From: Spartobacteria bacterium LR76
GTDB lineage: Bacteria > Verrucomicrobiota > Verrucomicrobiia > Chthoniobacterales > Terrimicrobiaceae
Direction of reading: 5' to 3'
Assembly (NCBI GenBank): GCA_003054655.1
Contig: QAYZ01000016.1
Span: forward strand, 62,001-126,000
Length of the DNA: 64,000 nt
Shown here piece by piece: positions 16,167 to 24,558 of this stretch. The position numbers and the translations under genes were made by a program. Position 1 is the first letter of the stretch. Each line of letters opens with the position of its first letter. Below the pieces are notes generated by a model. The model was not told the origin of the DNA. It made no database searches and saw only the letters and a list, made by a program, of their open reading frames with translations.

Positions 16167-17116
16167 TATCCTCGCACCCAATGAAGTCCGAAGCCGATCC
16201 ATAAAGGGATGGCAAAGAGGCCGATCAGCGAGGTGCCGAGCACGACCTGAAGGGCTGTGGGGACGTCTCCATCGTGAACCTTCGTGACGACGATGGGAAA
16301 GATGGCAGCGGGCATGGCAGCCTGAAGGACGAGGATCACCTTGAGGTTGGCGTCGAAGGGAGCCAGGGCGGAGATCGCCAGGATAAGGGCGGGTAGGACA
16401 ACGACTCGCGCGAGCGTGGCCAGCACGATGGTGCGGGTGCCTCGCTTGAGGGCGGAGAAATTGATGTGATCGGCGACCAGGGCTCCGCTCATGAGCAAAC
16501 CCAGCGGCACGGCGCAGACGCCGAGGAGGTGAAACGTGGAGTCAATGGCGGCGGGGATCCAGTGTTCCGCGCCGATGGCATTCAGGATCATTGCGCTCGG
16601 GATGGTGACGACCTGCGGGTTGATCGTCTGTCGCCAGCTTCGCGCTTCCCTTCCTCGGGTCAACTGCCAGAGCGCGATGCTCCAGAACGAAAGCTCCACC
16701 CCGAGTACCAGGGCGAACAGCACTCCGACGGTTTCCTTGCCGAACAAGACCTGGCAGAGCGGCAGCGGGATATAAGCGTAGTTCTGTATCGATGTGGTGA
16801 AGACAAAGGTCTTTCGCACCATGGGGTGGGTATCTGGCAGTCCTCGGGCGAAGAGCCGTGCGACGAAGATGCCTAAGGCCACGGTGCCGACGCCGGCGAG
16901 AGGGGGGACGAGCCAGTTTGCCGGAGATCGCAGCGCTTCGTTTCCGATGATGGTGTCCAGCGCCAGACAGGGTGCCAGGATGGTGACGGTGGTCCGGATC
17001 AAGGAACGGTCTGCCTCCGCCGACAGGATGCCGAGCTTGCGGATGGCATAGCCTACGGCCATGACGACGAAGACCGGGGCGACGATCTGCAACAGGGAAA
17101 CGTATTGTGCTCCCAT
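16163..17116 (-). CDS. AEC-family (auxin efflux carrier-like) transporter
   Basis: A 317-residue, strongly hydrophobic protein with about ten membrane segments. It starts MGAQYVSLLQIVAPVFVVMA with the family's N-terminal GYAIRKLG turn, and has two similar halves (ILAPCLALDTII; VVLPALILAISALA). AEC carriers in bacteria export or exchange small carboxylates such as malate. The substrate cannot be deduced. It lies 8 bp behind the nucleoside-recognition gene, so it is probably co-transcribed. Confidence 0.88.
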   Translation of the reverse strand: MGAQYVSLLQIVAPVFVVMAVGYAIRKLGILSAEADRSLIRTTVTILAPCLALDTIIGNEALRSPANWLVPPLAGVGTVALGIFVARLFARGLPDTHPMVRKTFVFTTSIQNYAYIPLPLCQVLFGKETVGVLFALVLGVELSFWSIALWQLTRGREARSWRQTINPQVVTIPSAMILNAIGAEHWIPAAIDSTFHLLGVCAVPLGLLMSGALVADHINFSALKRGTRTIVLATLARVVVLPALILAISALAPFDANLKVILVLQAAMPAAIFPIVVTKVHDGDVPTALQVVLGTSLIGLFAIPLWIGFGLHWVRGY

Positions 17117-17124
17117 TCCCTGCC

Positions 17125-18516
17125 TTAACGAAAGACGATGTTGCAGACGACCACGGCCGCGACCACTCCGGCGAGGTCAGCGGTGAGTCCTGCCGCCACG
17201 GCATGACGGGTGCGGCGAATCGCCACCGAACCAAAGTAGACTGCCAGTACGTAGAATGTGGTCTCCGTGCTCCCCATGATCGTGCCACCCATGCGGGCGA
17301 TCAGGCTGTCCGGACCATACGCATCGGGGCGAATGAGCTCCGCAAAAAGAGCTGTCGTGCCGGTGCCGCTAAGGGGACGCATAAACACCATCGGAAGGAG
17401 CTCCGAAGGGAAGCCTAGAGGAGTGAGCACAAAGGCGAGGGGCCGTGAGAGCAGATCGATGCCTCCGGCTGCGCGAAACATGGCAACCGCCACGAGGATC
17501 GCCACAAGGTAAGGAATGATCCGGATTGCGACTTGGAAACCCTCCTTGGCCCCTTCGACAAACTCCTCGTAGACCGGCACGAGGCGGCCCGCCGCGTAGA
17601 GAGGGAAAACGACCACGATCATGGGTATGGCGAGCAGGGAAATGGTGGCGATCGCACGTTCGTACCAAGGTTTGGCAACCCAAGCTCCCCCCAGAGTAAA
17701 ATTCCCGGGAAACGCGAGGGCCCCTCGGATCTGGGAGACAAACGTTTGGAAATACTCGGGAAAGAACGCCATCAAAACGAAGGTGATGGCAAAAATGAAG
17801 GACATCACGGCCAGCAAGGCTTTAGCCCAGCCTTGCATCGGAACCATGGGAGCGGGGGAATCTCCCTCGCCCGAGCTTTCTGGAGACCCGCCGGCCGTCT
17901 GGCTGGCCGGGACAGGCGTGGCTGGCGGCAGGGCAAACATCGGGAGTTTCTCGAAGAACTTCACTGCGATGATCGCGACTGCGGTGGAGCAGATCGTCGC
18001 AATGAACGAGGTGCCGATGATCGCGGTCGGCTCCTTCGATCCCGCCGCGGCAAGCAGTGCCACCGTGGTCGCCGGGATGAGCTGGATCGAACTCGTGTTG
18101 ATCGCGAGGAATGTGCACATCGCGTTGGTCGCGGTGCCTGGCCGGGTATTGAGCTTTTCCAGATCCTGCATGGCGCGCAGGCCCAGCGGGGTGGCGGCGT
18201 TGCTCAGGCCGAGCATGTTGGCGGCCATGTTCATCACCATCGAACCCATGGCGGGGTGATTCGTCGGCACCTCCGGGAAGAGCCGCCGCATGATGGGGCG
18301 GAGGGCTTTGGCGAGTATCGCCACCAGTCCGGCTTTTTCCGCGATGCGCATCATCCCGAGCCAGAAGGCCATGATGCCCGCCAGCGGCAGGGCGAGGTCC
18401 ATCACCGCGGTTTTGCAGGCGGTAAAGGCGGCATTGGTCACCGCATCGAGTTGGCCGGTGAGCGCTCCCAATGCGACGGCGAGAACGACGAGGCCTAGCC
18501 AGATCCAGTTGAGCAT
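17125..18516 (-). CDS. nucleoside-recognition (Gate) domain membrane protein, SpmA-SpmB-type fusion
   Basis: A 463-residue multi-spanning protein. The N-terminal half resembles SpmA (IMAFWLGMMRIAEKAGLVAI, MGSMVMNMAANMLGLSNAAT). The C-terminal half resembles SpmB (RPLSGTGTTALFAEL, MGGTIMGSTETTFYVLAVYF). A hydrophilic Pro/Ser-rich linker near 205-235 joins them. In Firmicutes SpmA and SpmB are separate spore-maturation proteins; single-chain versions occur in many non-spore-formers and are thought to move small molecules. No sporulation role should be assumed here. Confidence 0.88.
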   Translation of the reverse strand: MLNWIWLGLVVLAVALGALTGQLDAVTNAAFTACKTAVMDLALPLAGIMAFWLGMMRIAEKAGLVAILAKALRPIMRRLFPEVPTNHPAMGSMVMNMAANMLGLSNAATPLGLRAMQDLEKLNTRPGTATNAMCTFLAINTSSIQLIPATTVALLAAAGSKEPTAIIGTSFIATICSTAVAIIAVKFFEKLPMFALPPATPVPASQTAGGSPESSGEGDSPAPMVPMQGWAKALLAVMSFIFAITFVLMAFFPEYFQTFVSQIRGALAFPGNFTLGGAWVAKPWYERAIATISLLAIPMIVVVFPLYAAGRLVPVYEEFVEGAKEGFQVAIRIIPYLVAILVAVAMFRAAGGIDLLSRPLAFVLTPLGFPSELLPMVFMRPLSGTGTTALFAELIRPDAYGPDSLIARMGGTIMGSTETTFYVLAVYFGSVAIRRTRHAVAAGLTADLAGVVAAVVVCNIVFR

Positions 18517-18584
18517 GAGAAACGCCCAGCCTCCGCGAAGACCGGGCGTCGGGTCAAAGAATTTTCTCGGGGAATGTCAGACAG

Positions 18585-18640
18585 CGAATTGACTCAAAGG
18601 AAAAGACACCAGCGGAGGCTTTGAAAATGGGTGGAAAAAC
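18585..18640 (+). repeat. dispersed hairpin-forming repeat, copy 1
   Basis: A 26-bp block starting CGAATTGACTCAAAGG is identical to 31685-31710. After a 4-bp indel the similarity continues through GGCTTTGA.AATG..TGGAAAAA to about 18639. Arms CTCAAAG and CTTTGAA can pair. It lies between two minus-strand genes. Confidence 0.8.
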
Positions 18641-18661
18641 AACCCGCGCCTTTCGGCCTCT

Positions 18662-19522
18662 TCAAAATCTCCCCCCGGTGTCTTGTTTCATTGAGGCAAC
18701 ACGCAGGGTGATCACGGCGATTTCCGGAGGGCAGGCGATGCGCATGGGGGGAAACGTCGACCCGGCTCCGCGTGAGACATAGACGCGCACGACGGGACCC
18801 TGGCACAAGCCCTCGCGGTACTTTTGCCCGTAGCGGGAGGGTAGATGAGGCGCTCCGATGCCGGGAAGGATGACCTGCCCGCCGTGGGTATGGCCGCTGA
18901 GCATGAGCCCCACGCGTTCGTCGCGCAGGGTCTCGGCGTAATCGGGATTGTGACTCAGGAGGAGGGCCGACTCCGCCGACATTGTGCCTGAGAGCGCCTT
19001 GCGAGGGCGCTGCCTATCCCTCCAAAGGTCGCCCACGCCCCCGATGCGAAACTCCGCGCCTCGTCTGCGCAGATGGATGCCCTCGTTGGTCAGGTCGTAG
19101 ATGCCGGCGGAGCGGAGAGCGTGCCGCAGGGGTTCTGCCGCGTGATCCGCGTGATCGTGGTTGCCAAGGACAGAGACGACTCCGCGTCGGGCCCGCAACC
19201 GGGAAAGCTCGCTCACGCAGCCGGGAATCCACGATCTGCCATAGTGAATGAGATCGCCGGTGAGGGCGATGAGGTCGACGTCCTGCAGGTTCGTTCGCTC
19301 CACTACCCGCCGCAAATAGGAGCGGGGAATCCACTCGCTGTGGTGTAGATCGGTGAGGAGCGCGATGCGAAAGCCGTCGAATTCCCGGGGCAATCCGCGC
19401 AGCGTGACGCTCGTTCGCGTGACGGTGCAGTGCGCCGCCGCCAGGAACGGCCCCAGGGCGAACCCCAGGGACGTTCCGGCTATGGCCTTCGCGGCAAGTG
19501 AGAGAAAATCCCGGCGTGTCAC
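18662..19522 (-). CDS. Tat-exported metallophosphoesterase (YkuE/YaeI-like)
   Basis: A 286-residue protein. The N-terminus MTRRDFLSLAAKAIAGTSLG is a twin-arginine signal. Calcineurin-like phosphoesterase motifs follow in order: TDLH at 57-60, TGD 88-90, GNHDH 120-124, HNPD 191-194 and SGHTHGG 209-215. It should be a two-metal phosphohydrolase folded before export. The substrate is unknown; relatives act on UDP-linked lipids or phosphodiesters. It starts 8 bp after the CreD-like gene, so it is probably the last gene of that operon. Confidence 0.92.
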   Translation of the reverse strand: MTRRDFLSLAAKAIAGTSLGFALGPFLAAAHCTVTRTSVTLRGLPREFDGFRIALLTDLHHSEWIPRSYLRRVVERTNLQDVDLIALTGDLIHYGRSWIPGCVSELSRLRARRGVVSVLGNHDHADHAAEPLRHALRSAGIYDLTNEGIHLRRRGAEFRIGGVGDLWRDRQRPRKALSGTMSAESALLLSHNPDYAETLRDERVGLMLSGHTHGGQVILPGIGAPHLPSRYGQKYREGLCQGPVVRVYVSRGAGSTFPPMRIACPPEIAVITLRVASMKQDTGGRF

Positions 19523-19530
19523 AGGTTTCC

Positions 19531-20757
19531 TTAGTAGGAGCCAGGAGCTGTCTTGGGCATGGGCGGAGGAATCACGGACGTCATCGGCCGCGAGGCGAAT
19601 TTCTCCGACCAGTTGACCTTGGCGGTGACCACCATGAGGATGGCGAGCGTAATGATCGCGCCGATGGTGATGGTCAGCCCCGTGATGCCGTCAAAGAAGA
19701 AGCTGTAGCTGAAAAGCACCATGTAAGCGAACTGCGCCGTCGCCGCGAGGCTGGCAAACCTGCGCCCCTTCGCGAGGAACAGGTATCCCGAGACCAGCAC
19801 CAGCGAAACGATGGCCGAGAGCAGAAAGGCCGCGCCGATGGGAATGAGGTCCACGAGATAGGCGAAGAGCAACTGAAAGGCGAAGCAGCCCGCCGCGAGG
19901 AAGAAGTAATTCATCGGATGCAGATCGACCTTCAGCAGGAGGCAGAGGATGACGAGGATCGCGAAGAAGAACAGGAGCGACACCGGAGCAAAGAAGCTGA
20001 TCCGCGCCGCGGTCGGGCCGGGATTGAGCACCTTCGGCATATCCATGCCGATCGGGCGCGCGCCGATCTGGTCGGGGTAGTCCCAGGAGAGCGTCCAGCC
20101 TTTATCGGTCTGCTCCCGGTTCGTCGGAGACCCGGTGCCTTCCGGGAAGTCGATGGACCGGAAATCGGTCGACATTTGCAGGTTGAACTTCTGTACCCGG
20201 GTTTCGTTGCCGAACTGGTAGCCCCATGAGTCGAGTCCCCGGCTGTCGTAGGCGACGACGAGGACCGCTTTCTCCTCCGGTGCCAGGGTGACGGCTTCCG
20301 TGATTGGCGCGGTGCCGTTGATGGTGGCCTGCGTCGGCTTGCCATTGAGCGTGTAGGCAAAGTTGTTGTAGCTCGCCTCCGCCGAGGGCAAAGAGAACTG
20401 GACGAAGATCGTCTGCGGGATCGGCGTCGGGTTGGTGAAGGTGTACTCTCCCCGGAAGCCCACCGTGTAGGTGCGCGCCCAGAGCAGCCCCTTGCGCTTG
20501 GGCTCGTAGCCGAGGCTGACGCGGATCGCGCTCGAAACGGGCCGCAGCGTGGCCCGGCCATTGGCTTCGGTGGGAGCCTGGTAATACGCGGTCGGGTGGA
20601 TCTGCCTCATGACGGGTCCCCAGGTATCGGAAACTCGATCCCAGCTCGAGGAGGAGGATTGTCCGGTGCGCAGGTCCAGTGCACCTCCGAGGATGAACCA
20701 CCCCACGGCGGTGCAGCAGAAGATGAAGAGGATCGCGAATAAGCGTTTCGTTGTCAT
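19531..20757 (-). CDS. creD: CreD-like inner-membrane protein
   Basis: A 408-residue protein. There is an N-terminal membrane helix (FAILFIFCCTAVGWFILGGA), an outward-facing region of about 230 residues with a beta-sandwich look, then a C-terminal bundle of about six membrane helices starting with the CreD-like LKVDLHPMNYFFLAAGCFAF. E. coli CreD is the main output of CreBC. The order creB-creC-(exported protein)-creD here supports the assignment. Its start overlaps the previous stop by 4 bp. Similarity is by pattern only, so the symbol is tentative. Confidence 0.75.
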   Translation of the reverse strand: MTTKRLFAILFIFCCTAVGWFILGGALDLRTGQSSSSSWDRVSDTWGPVMRQIHPTAYYQAPTEANGRATLRPVSSAIRVSLGYEPKRKGLLWARTYTVGFRGEYTFTNPTPIPQTIFVQFSLPSAEASYNNFAYTLNGKPTQATINGTAPITEAVTLAPEEKAVLVVAYDSRGLDSWGYQFGNETRVQKFNLQMSTDFRSIDFPEGTGSPTNREQTDKGWTLSWDYPDQIGARPIGMDMPKVLNPGPTAARISFFAPVSLLFFFAILVILCLLLKVDLHPMNYFFLAAGCFAFQLLFAYLVDLIPIGAAFLLSAIVSLVLVSGYLFLAKGRRFASLAATAQFAYMVLFSYSFFFDGITGLTITIGAIITLAILMVVTAKVNWSEKFASRPMTSVIPPPMPKTAPGSY

Positions 20758-21899
20758 GATTTGGCAGGTTTTTCGGGTTTTTGGTAAAAGAGCTGGACGG
20801 TGGCGGCGTCGCCGCGGCCGAGTTCGCGTTTCAGCCGCACGAGGTCGGGACGCGGGGAGGGCTCGAAGTCGACATTGCCCTGGATGGCCACGGTCTCGTA
20901 GGGCTTCGGTATTTCCAGATCCCAGCCCAGCTTCTCGATGAGAAAGGGTGCGCCCGGGAGGGTGACGGAGTATTCCCCGCGCACGGGATCGAAGGCCTTG
21001 CCGCGTGCGGTATAGGTCAGTTCGATCTGGGATTCGCCCTGGCTGGTTGGCGGGGGAATCGGCAGCACGATGTGCCGCGCGTCTTTTTCCAGCGGAGCGG
21101 CATTCGAGCCATTGACGCGGCAGGTCAGGATTTCCGCGTCCTCCGGCATGGCCAGCGTCAGGTCGATGGCATTGTCGTGACGAATGATCCAGCCCGTCTT
21201 CGCGAGGTACGAGCCATCCCGCACTGCACGCATCTCGACATTCAACTGACGGATGATGGTAGGAGCTTCGACGCGTTTGGTGGGGAGGGGTGTTTCGCGG
21301 ACGATCCTGGGAGTCGTTTCCCGGGTGACAGTGATCCTTTCTGCCGCTCCGAGTTGCCAGTGGAGAGCTTCGCCCTCGGATGTTGGTGCCCCGAGTCCTG
21401 CGACCGTGACGGTCTCGGATGCCTCCGCGCCACGGATCGTCAGCGAACTAAGAGCGGACTCTGGAATGGACAGATCAAGCGCCCAGCGCCCCGAGGCGTC
21501 CCGCGTCGCGACGGTGAATGCAAGCACCAGCCGGACGCGGGATTTTCCCTCTAGCAAATATTTCAGCCGCCCGCTGAGCACGGTGAGCACGGCGTCTTTA
21601 GGTTCCACCCGCATGACGCGGGCGGCCGAGCCGAGCAAGGGAATGAGTTCGGCGCTGTCGGAGAAATTCTGGATTTCGAAAGTCGCCGTGCCGGTCGCCC
21701 GGTCTTTTTCCAGCGTGAGCTGGTAGTCGGCGGAAAGAATGCTGAAGGCGAGCGGCGAGGCGGGTGGCGGCTGCTTGCGCGAGGCCTCCAGCAGGGCTTT
21801 CAGCTCGGGATAGCTGAGCGTGACACGCGCTTCGTTAAGAGGGGGTGGTTCCGCCGCGGCGAGGGCGGCGCTTGCGAGCAGCAGTGATATCCAGCGCAT
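20754..21899 (-). CDS. exported protein of the Cre-like operon, unknown function
   Basis: A 381-residue protein with a signal peptide (MRWISLLLASAALAAAEPPP). The mature part is rich in beta strands (LEKDRATGTATFEIQNFSDS, QIELTYTARGKAFDPVRGEY). No catalytic motif is recognised. It lies between the CreC-like kinase (42 bp upstream) and the CreD-like protein (4-bp overlap), so it is very probably co-expressed and may contact the kinase sensor region or the CreD outer domain (inference). Confidence 0.8.
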   Translation of the reverse strand: MRWISLLLASAALAAAEPPPLNEARVTLSYPELKALLEASRKQPPPASPLAFSILSADYQLTLEKDRATGTATFEIQNFSDSAELIPLLGSAARVMRVEPKDAVLTVLSGRLKYLLEGKSRVRLVLAFTVATRDASGRWALDLSIPESALSSLTIRGAEASETVTVAGLGAPTSEGEALHWQLGAAERITVTRETTPRIVRETPLPTKRVEAPTIIRQLNVEMRAVRDGSYLAKTGWIIRHDNAIDLTLAMPEDAEILTCRVNGSNAAPLEKDARHIVLPIPPPTSQGESQIELTYTARGKAFDPVRGEYSVTLPGAPFLIEKLGWDLEIPKPYETVAIQGNVDFEPSPRPDLVRLKRELGRGDAATVQLFYQKPEKPAKS

Positions 21900-21941
21900 G
21901 GCCGGAGACTGGCAGGCTCGTGTGAAGCGATGATGAAGGAA

Positions 21942-23408
21942 TTATGAAATTTCCGGGAATTTCACCGCGAAGAGCGACCCCTTGCCGGGTTCGCTCAGGA
22001 ACGTCACCGCGCCATGGTGCTTCTGGACGATGGACTTCACGATGGCCAGGCCGAGCCCGGTGCCTCGCCGTCCCGTGGCAGGATTCACGGTCGTGACGAA
22101 GCGGTCGAAGACCTTGGGCTGCAACTCGGTGGGGATTCCCGCACCTTCGTCCGCCACCTCGATGCGCGATCCATGGATGGAAAATCGAACATGCTTCCCG
22201 CGCGGCGTGAATTGCAGCGCATTGTCGAGCAGTGCCTCCATGACGCGCCGAAGCTGGTCGGCGGGCACAGCGATGCGGGTGGCCTTCTCTCCGATGTGCG
22301 ATTCAAAAACGATCCCCGCTGTCTCGGCGCGGCGGGTGTAATGCTCGGCGACCTCGGTGGCGACGGAATTCAGCGAAGTCTCGGCGGCTTCCGTTGGCTG
22401 CGTCTCGATGCGGGACAGGGCGAGGAGATTGGTCACGATATGGCTGAGCCGGTCGACCTCCGCCTGGATGTTGCGGAGAAACTTCTGGCGTGTTGACTCG
22501 TCCGGGCTGTCCTCCAGCACCTCGGCTGCACCGCGAATGGCGGCGAGCGGGGTTTTCAGCTCGTGGGAAAACGTCGTGACCATTTCCTCGACGTAGGATT
22601 TTCCCTCGAGCTTCAGGCGCATGCGCTCAAAGGCCCGGGCGAGGTCGCCGAGTTCGCTCTTGGTCCAGGTTTCCAGCCGCACCCCGGCTTCGCCATCGGC
22701 AATGCGCTCGGCTCGCCCGGCCAGATCAGTGATGACCCCGGTGAGGTAACTGGAGAGCAGGTACGAGGTGAAAACCGCCATGCAGAAGGCAATCGCGGCG
22801 GGAATGGCGAGATCCTGAAAGGACCGGAGGATGGACTTGCGGACATCGGCTGTCGTCTTGATCACGCTGACCGCTCCGATGATGTTGCCGTGACGGTAGA
22901 CCGGCAGTGTGCTGAAAAGAACGACCGTCTTTCGACCCGTATCGCGAATCCACCTGCTGCCATATTCGCCTTTCAATGCTTTTCGCACATCACGTTCGTC
23001 TGCTCTGGACATGCCTTTGGAAAACTCACCCGTGGTATCCCAGACGACATTGCCGCCATCATCGTAAATCACGATGCGCAGATCCGGGGAGAAATCCCGG
23101 AAGACTCGTGCATTGATCTCTCGAACGGTCGGGAGATTGGAAAGCGAGTCGCTGCCCGAGGACGCGAGAGACTCCGCGACAACGAGCGCCGTATCGATCA
23201 TCCCGCGCTCGGTGGAGCGCACGTGGCTGCGCTCGATGCCAAGGCGCACCTGCCAGAGAAAATAGAGTGCGGGCAGAAAGATCGCCACGAGCAGAAGGGC
23301 GAGGATTTTCCAGTGCAGACTGTGCAGCGGCGGGGCGAGCCGCGAGATCTGCCGCTGGATGAAGTAAACGGCGCGCCAGAACCGCGAGACGGGCTGGCCG
23401 GTCGTCAT
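21942..23408 (-). CDS. creC: CreC-like sensor histidine kinase
   Basis: A 488-residue membrane kinase. TM1 is at about 34-54, followed by a periplasmic sensor of about 145 residues, TM2 at about 200-222 and a HAMP-like linker to 270. The dimerisation helix contains FSHELKTPLAAIRGAAEVL with phospho-acceptor H282, very like E. coli CreC. The ATPase domain has N box LLDNALQF, G1 EVADEGAGI and G2 GTGLGL. It overlaps the regulator gene by 4 bp (ATGA). The signal is unknown; CreC in enterics responds to carbon and redox state. Confidence 0.9.
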   Translation of the reverse strand: MTTGQPVSRFWRAVYFIQRQISRLAPPLHSLHWKILALLLVAIFLPALYFLWQVRLGIERSHVRSTERGMIDTALVVAESLASSGSDSLSNLPTVREINARVFRDFSPDLRIVIYDDGGNVVWDTTGEFSKGMSRADERDVRKALKGEYGSRWIRDTGRKTVVLFSTLPVYRHGNIIGAVSVIKTTADVRKSILRSFQDLAIPAAIAFCMAVFTSYLLSSYLTGVITDLAGRAERIADGEAGVRLETWTKSELGDLARAFERMRLKLEGKSYVEEMVTTFSHELKTPLAAIRGAAEVLEDSPDESTRQKFLRNIQAEVDRLSHIVTNLLALSRIETQPTEAAETSLNSVATEVAEHYTRRAETAGIVFESHIGEKATRIAVPADQLRRVMEALLDNALQFTPRGKHVRFSIHGSRIEVADEGAGIPTELQPKVFDRFVTTVNPATGRRGTGLGLAIVKSIVQKHHGAVTFLSEPGKGSLFAVKFPEIS

Positions 23409-24058
23409 GCCGCTTCCTCGCGCAGACGGTAGCCGACTCCGCGCACGGTCTCTATCAGGTCGGGATCAGTCAGCTTCCTGCGCAGGGTCTTGATATGAGC
23501 GTCGACCGTGCGGTCGGTGACGAGTCCGCCATCCGGCCAGGCGCGGTTCAGCAGTTGATCGCGGGTAAAGACTCGTCCCGGCTCCGCCTGGAGGGCGGCG
23601 AGCAGGGCAAATTCGATGCGCGTGAGGTCGAGCGATTTGCCCAGGAAGGTGGCGCGATGGGTGGCCGTGTCGACGGAGAGCGCGGCGGGTGGCGGCTCGG
23701 CGGCCCGCTCAAAGCGGCGTGCGACCGCCTTGATGCGGGCGGTAAGTTCACGCGTGCTGAAGGGCTTGGCGAGGTAATCGTCGCCGCCCAGCTCCAGCCC
23801 CACGATGCGGTCGACCTCCTCGCTGCGCGAGGTAAGAAACATGAGCGGAGTTTCCAAAGTACGCCGGATGCGGCGACATACCTCAAAGCCATCGATGTCC
23901 GGCAGTCCCACATCGAGCAGGATAAATTCCGCCTCGCCCGCGCATCGTACGGCCTCCAGGCCGGACGACACGCACGTCACCTCATGGCCTTCGCGGCGCA
24001 AGGCATAGTCCAGCACCTCGATGATGCCGGGGTCGTCTTCCACGACGAGCACTCGCAT
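23405..24058 (-). CDS. creB: CreB-like response regulator (OmpR family)
   Basis: Start chosen at the ATG giving MRVLVVEDDPGIIEVLDYAL; upstream in-frame codons belong to the preceding gene region. It has 217 residues. The receiver has acidic pair D8/D9, phospho-site D49 (LLDVGLPDIDGFEVCR), T76 and K98 (DDYLAKPFS). The stretch LTSRSEEVDRIVGLELGGDD closely resembles E. coli CreB. The C-terminus is an OmpR-type winged helix (DRTVDAHIKTLRRKL, VRGVGYRLRE). It controls transcription with its partner kinase. Confidence 0.92.
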   Translation of the reverse strand: MRVLVVEDDPGIIEVLDYALRREGHEVTCVSSGLEAVRCAGEAEFILLDVGLPDIDGFEVCRRIRRTLETPLMFLTSRSEEVDRIVGLELGGDDYLAKPFSTRELTARIKAVARRFERAAEPPPAALSVDTATHRATFLGKSLDLTRIEFALLAALQAEPGRVFTRDQLLNRAWPDGGLVTDRTVDAHIKTLRRKLTDPDLIETVRGVGYRLREEAA

Positions 24059-24066
24059 GGGAGCGC

Positions 24067-24474
24067 CTAGAGGAGCTTCAGCGTAAAGGGCGGGGTGTAG
24101 TCCTCTCCATTGCTGGCTTTGACCGCACCCAGGATGGTGAAGACCAGCCAGGCGATAAAGACCGCGAACGGGAGGATAAGCGGGATGATGAGCCAGAAAA
24201 GCAGCGTCGCCACGATGCCGCTGACCCAGAGGTAGATCGTGTAGGAGATCTGGAAATTCATCACAGCCCGCCCGGTGGCGTCGATGGCCGGGGATTCCGG
24301 TTTCTTGATCAGCCATACCACCAGCGGAGCTACGATATTACCGCAACTCGGCACCAGCAGGCCTGCCAGTCCGCAGAGGTGGATGATGACCTTCCACTGC
24401 TGATCCGAGCTGGATGTCGGAGGGGTGGGGGGGACGAGAGGCGATCCCGGTGTGATGGGCGGCGGAGTGTCCAT
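24067..24474 (-). CDS. DUF4870 small membrane protein
   Basis: A 135-residue protein starting MDTPPPITPGSPLVPPTPPT, a Pro-rich cytoplasmic tail. Three membrane segments follow, with the DUF4870 pattern: hydrophobic helix ending GNIVAPLVVWLIKK, then MNFQISYTIYLWVSGIVATL and a final helix before GEDYTPPF. Function is unknown; the family is often called Tic20-like. It ends 8 bp before creB, so it is probably the first gene of the Cre-like operon. A longer in-frame opening upstream is antisense to the DUF1460 gene and is rejected. Confidence 0.85.
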   Translation of the reverse strand: MDTPPPITPGSPLVPPTPPTSSSDQQWKVIIHLCGLAGLLVPSCGNIVAPLVVWLIKKPESPAIDATGRAVMNFQISYTIYLWVSGIVATLLFWLIIPLILPFAVFIAWLVFTILGAVKASNGEDYTPPFTLKLL

Positions 24475-24558
24475 GGGCGGCTCATAGCAAAAAGAGGCCG
24501 CAGGGAGAAGAAATTCCGCCAGTTGCGAAAACGCCATTTCCGCCGTATCAGTGCCGCC
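24475..24558. promoter_or_regulatory. divergent promoter region, Cre-like operon / DUF1460 gene
   Basis: An 84-bp gap lies between divergently transcribed genes, so it must hold at least two start signals unless the Cre-like block is transcribed from elsewhere. It has short A-rich runs (CAAAAAGAGG, GAAGAAATTCC), but I could not assign -35/-10 boxes or an operator. Confidence 0.4.
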
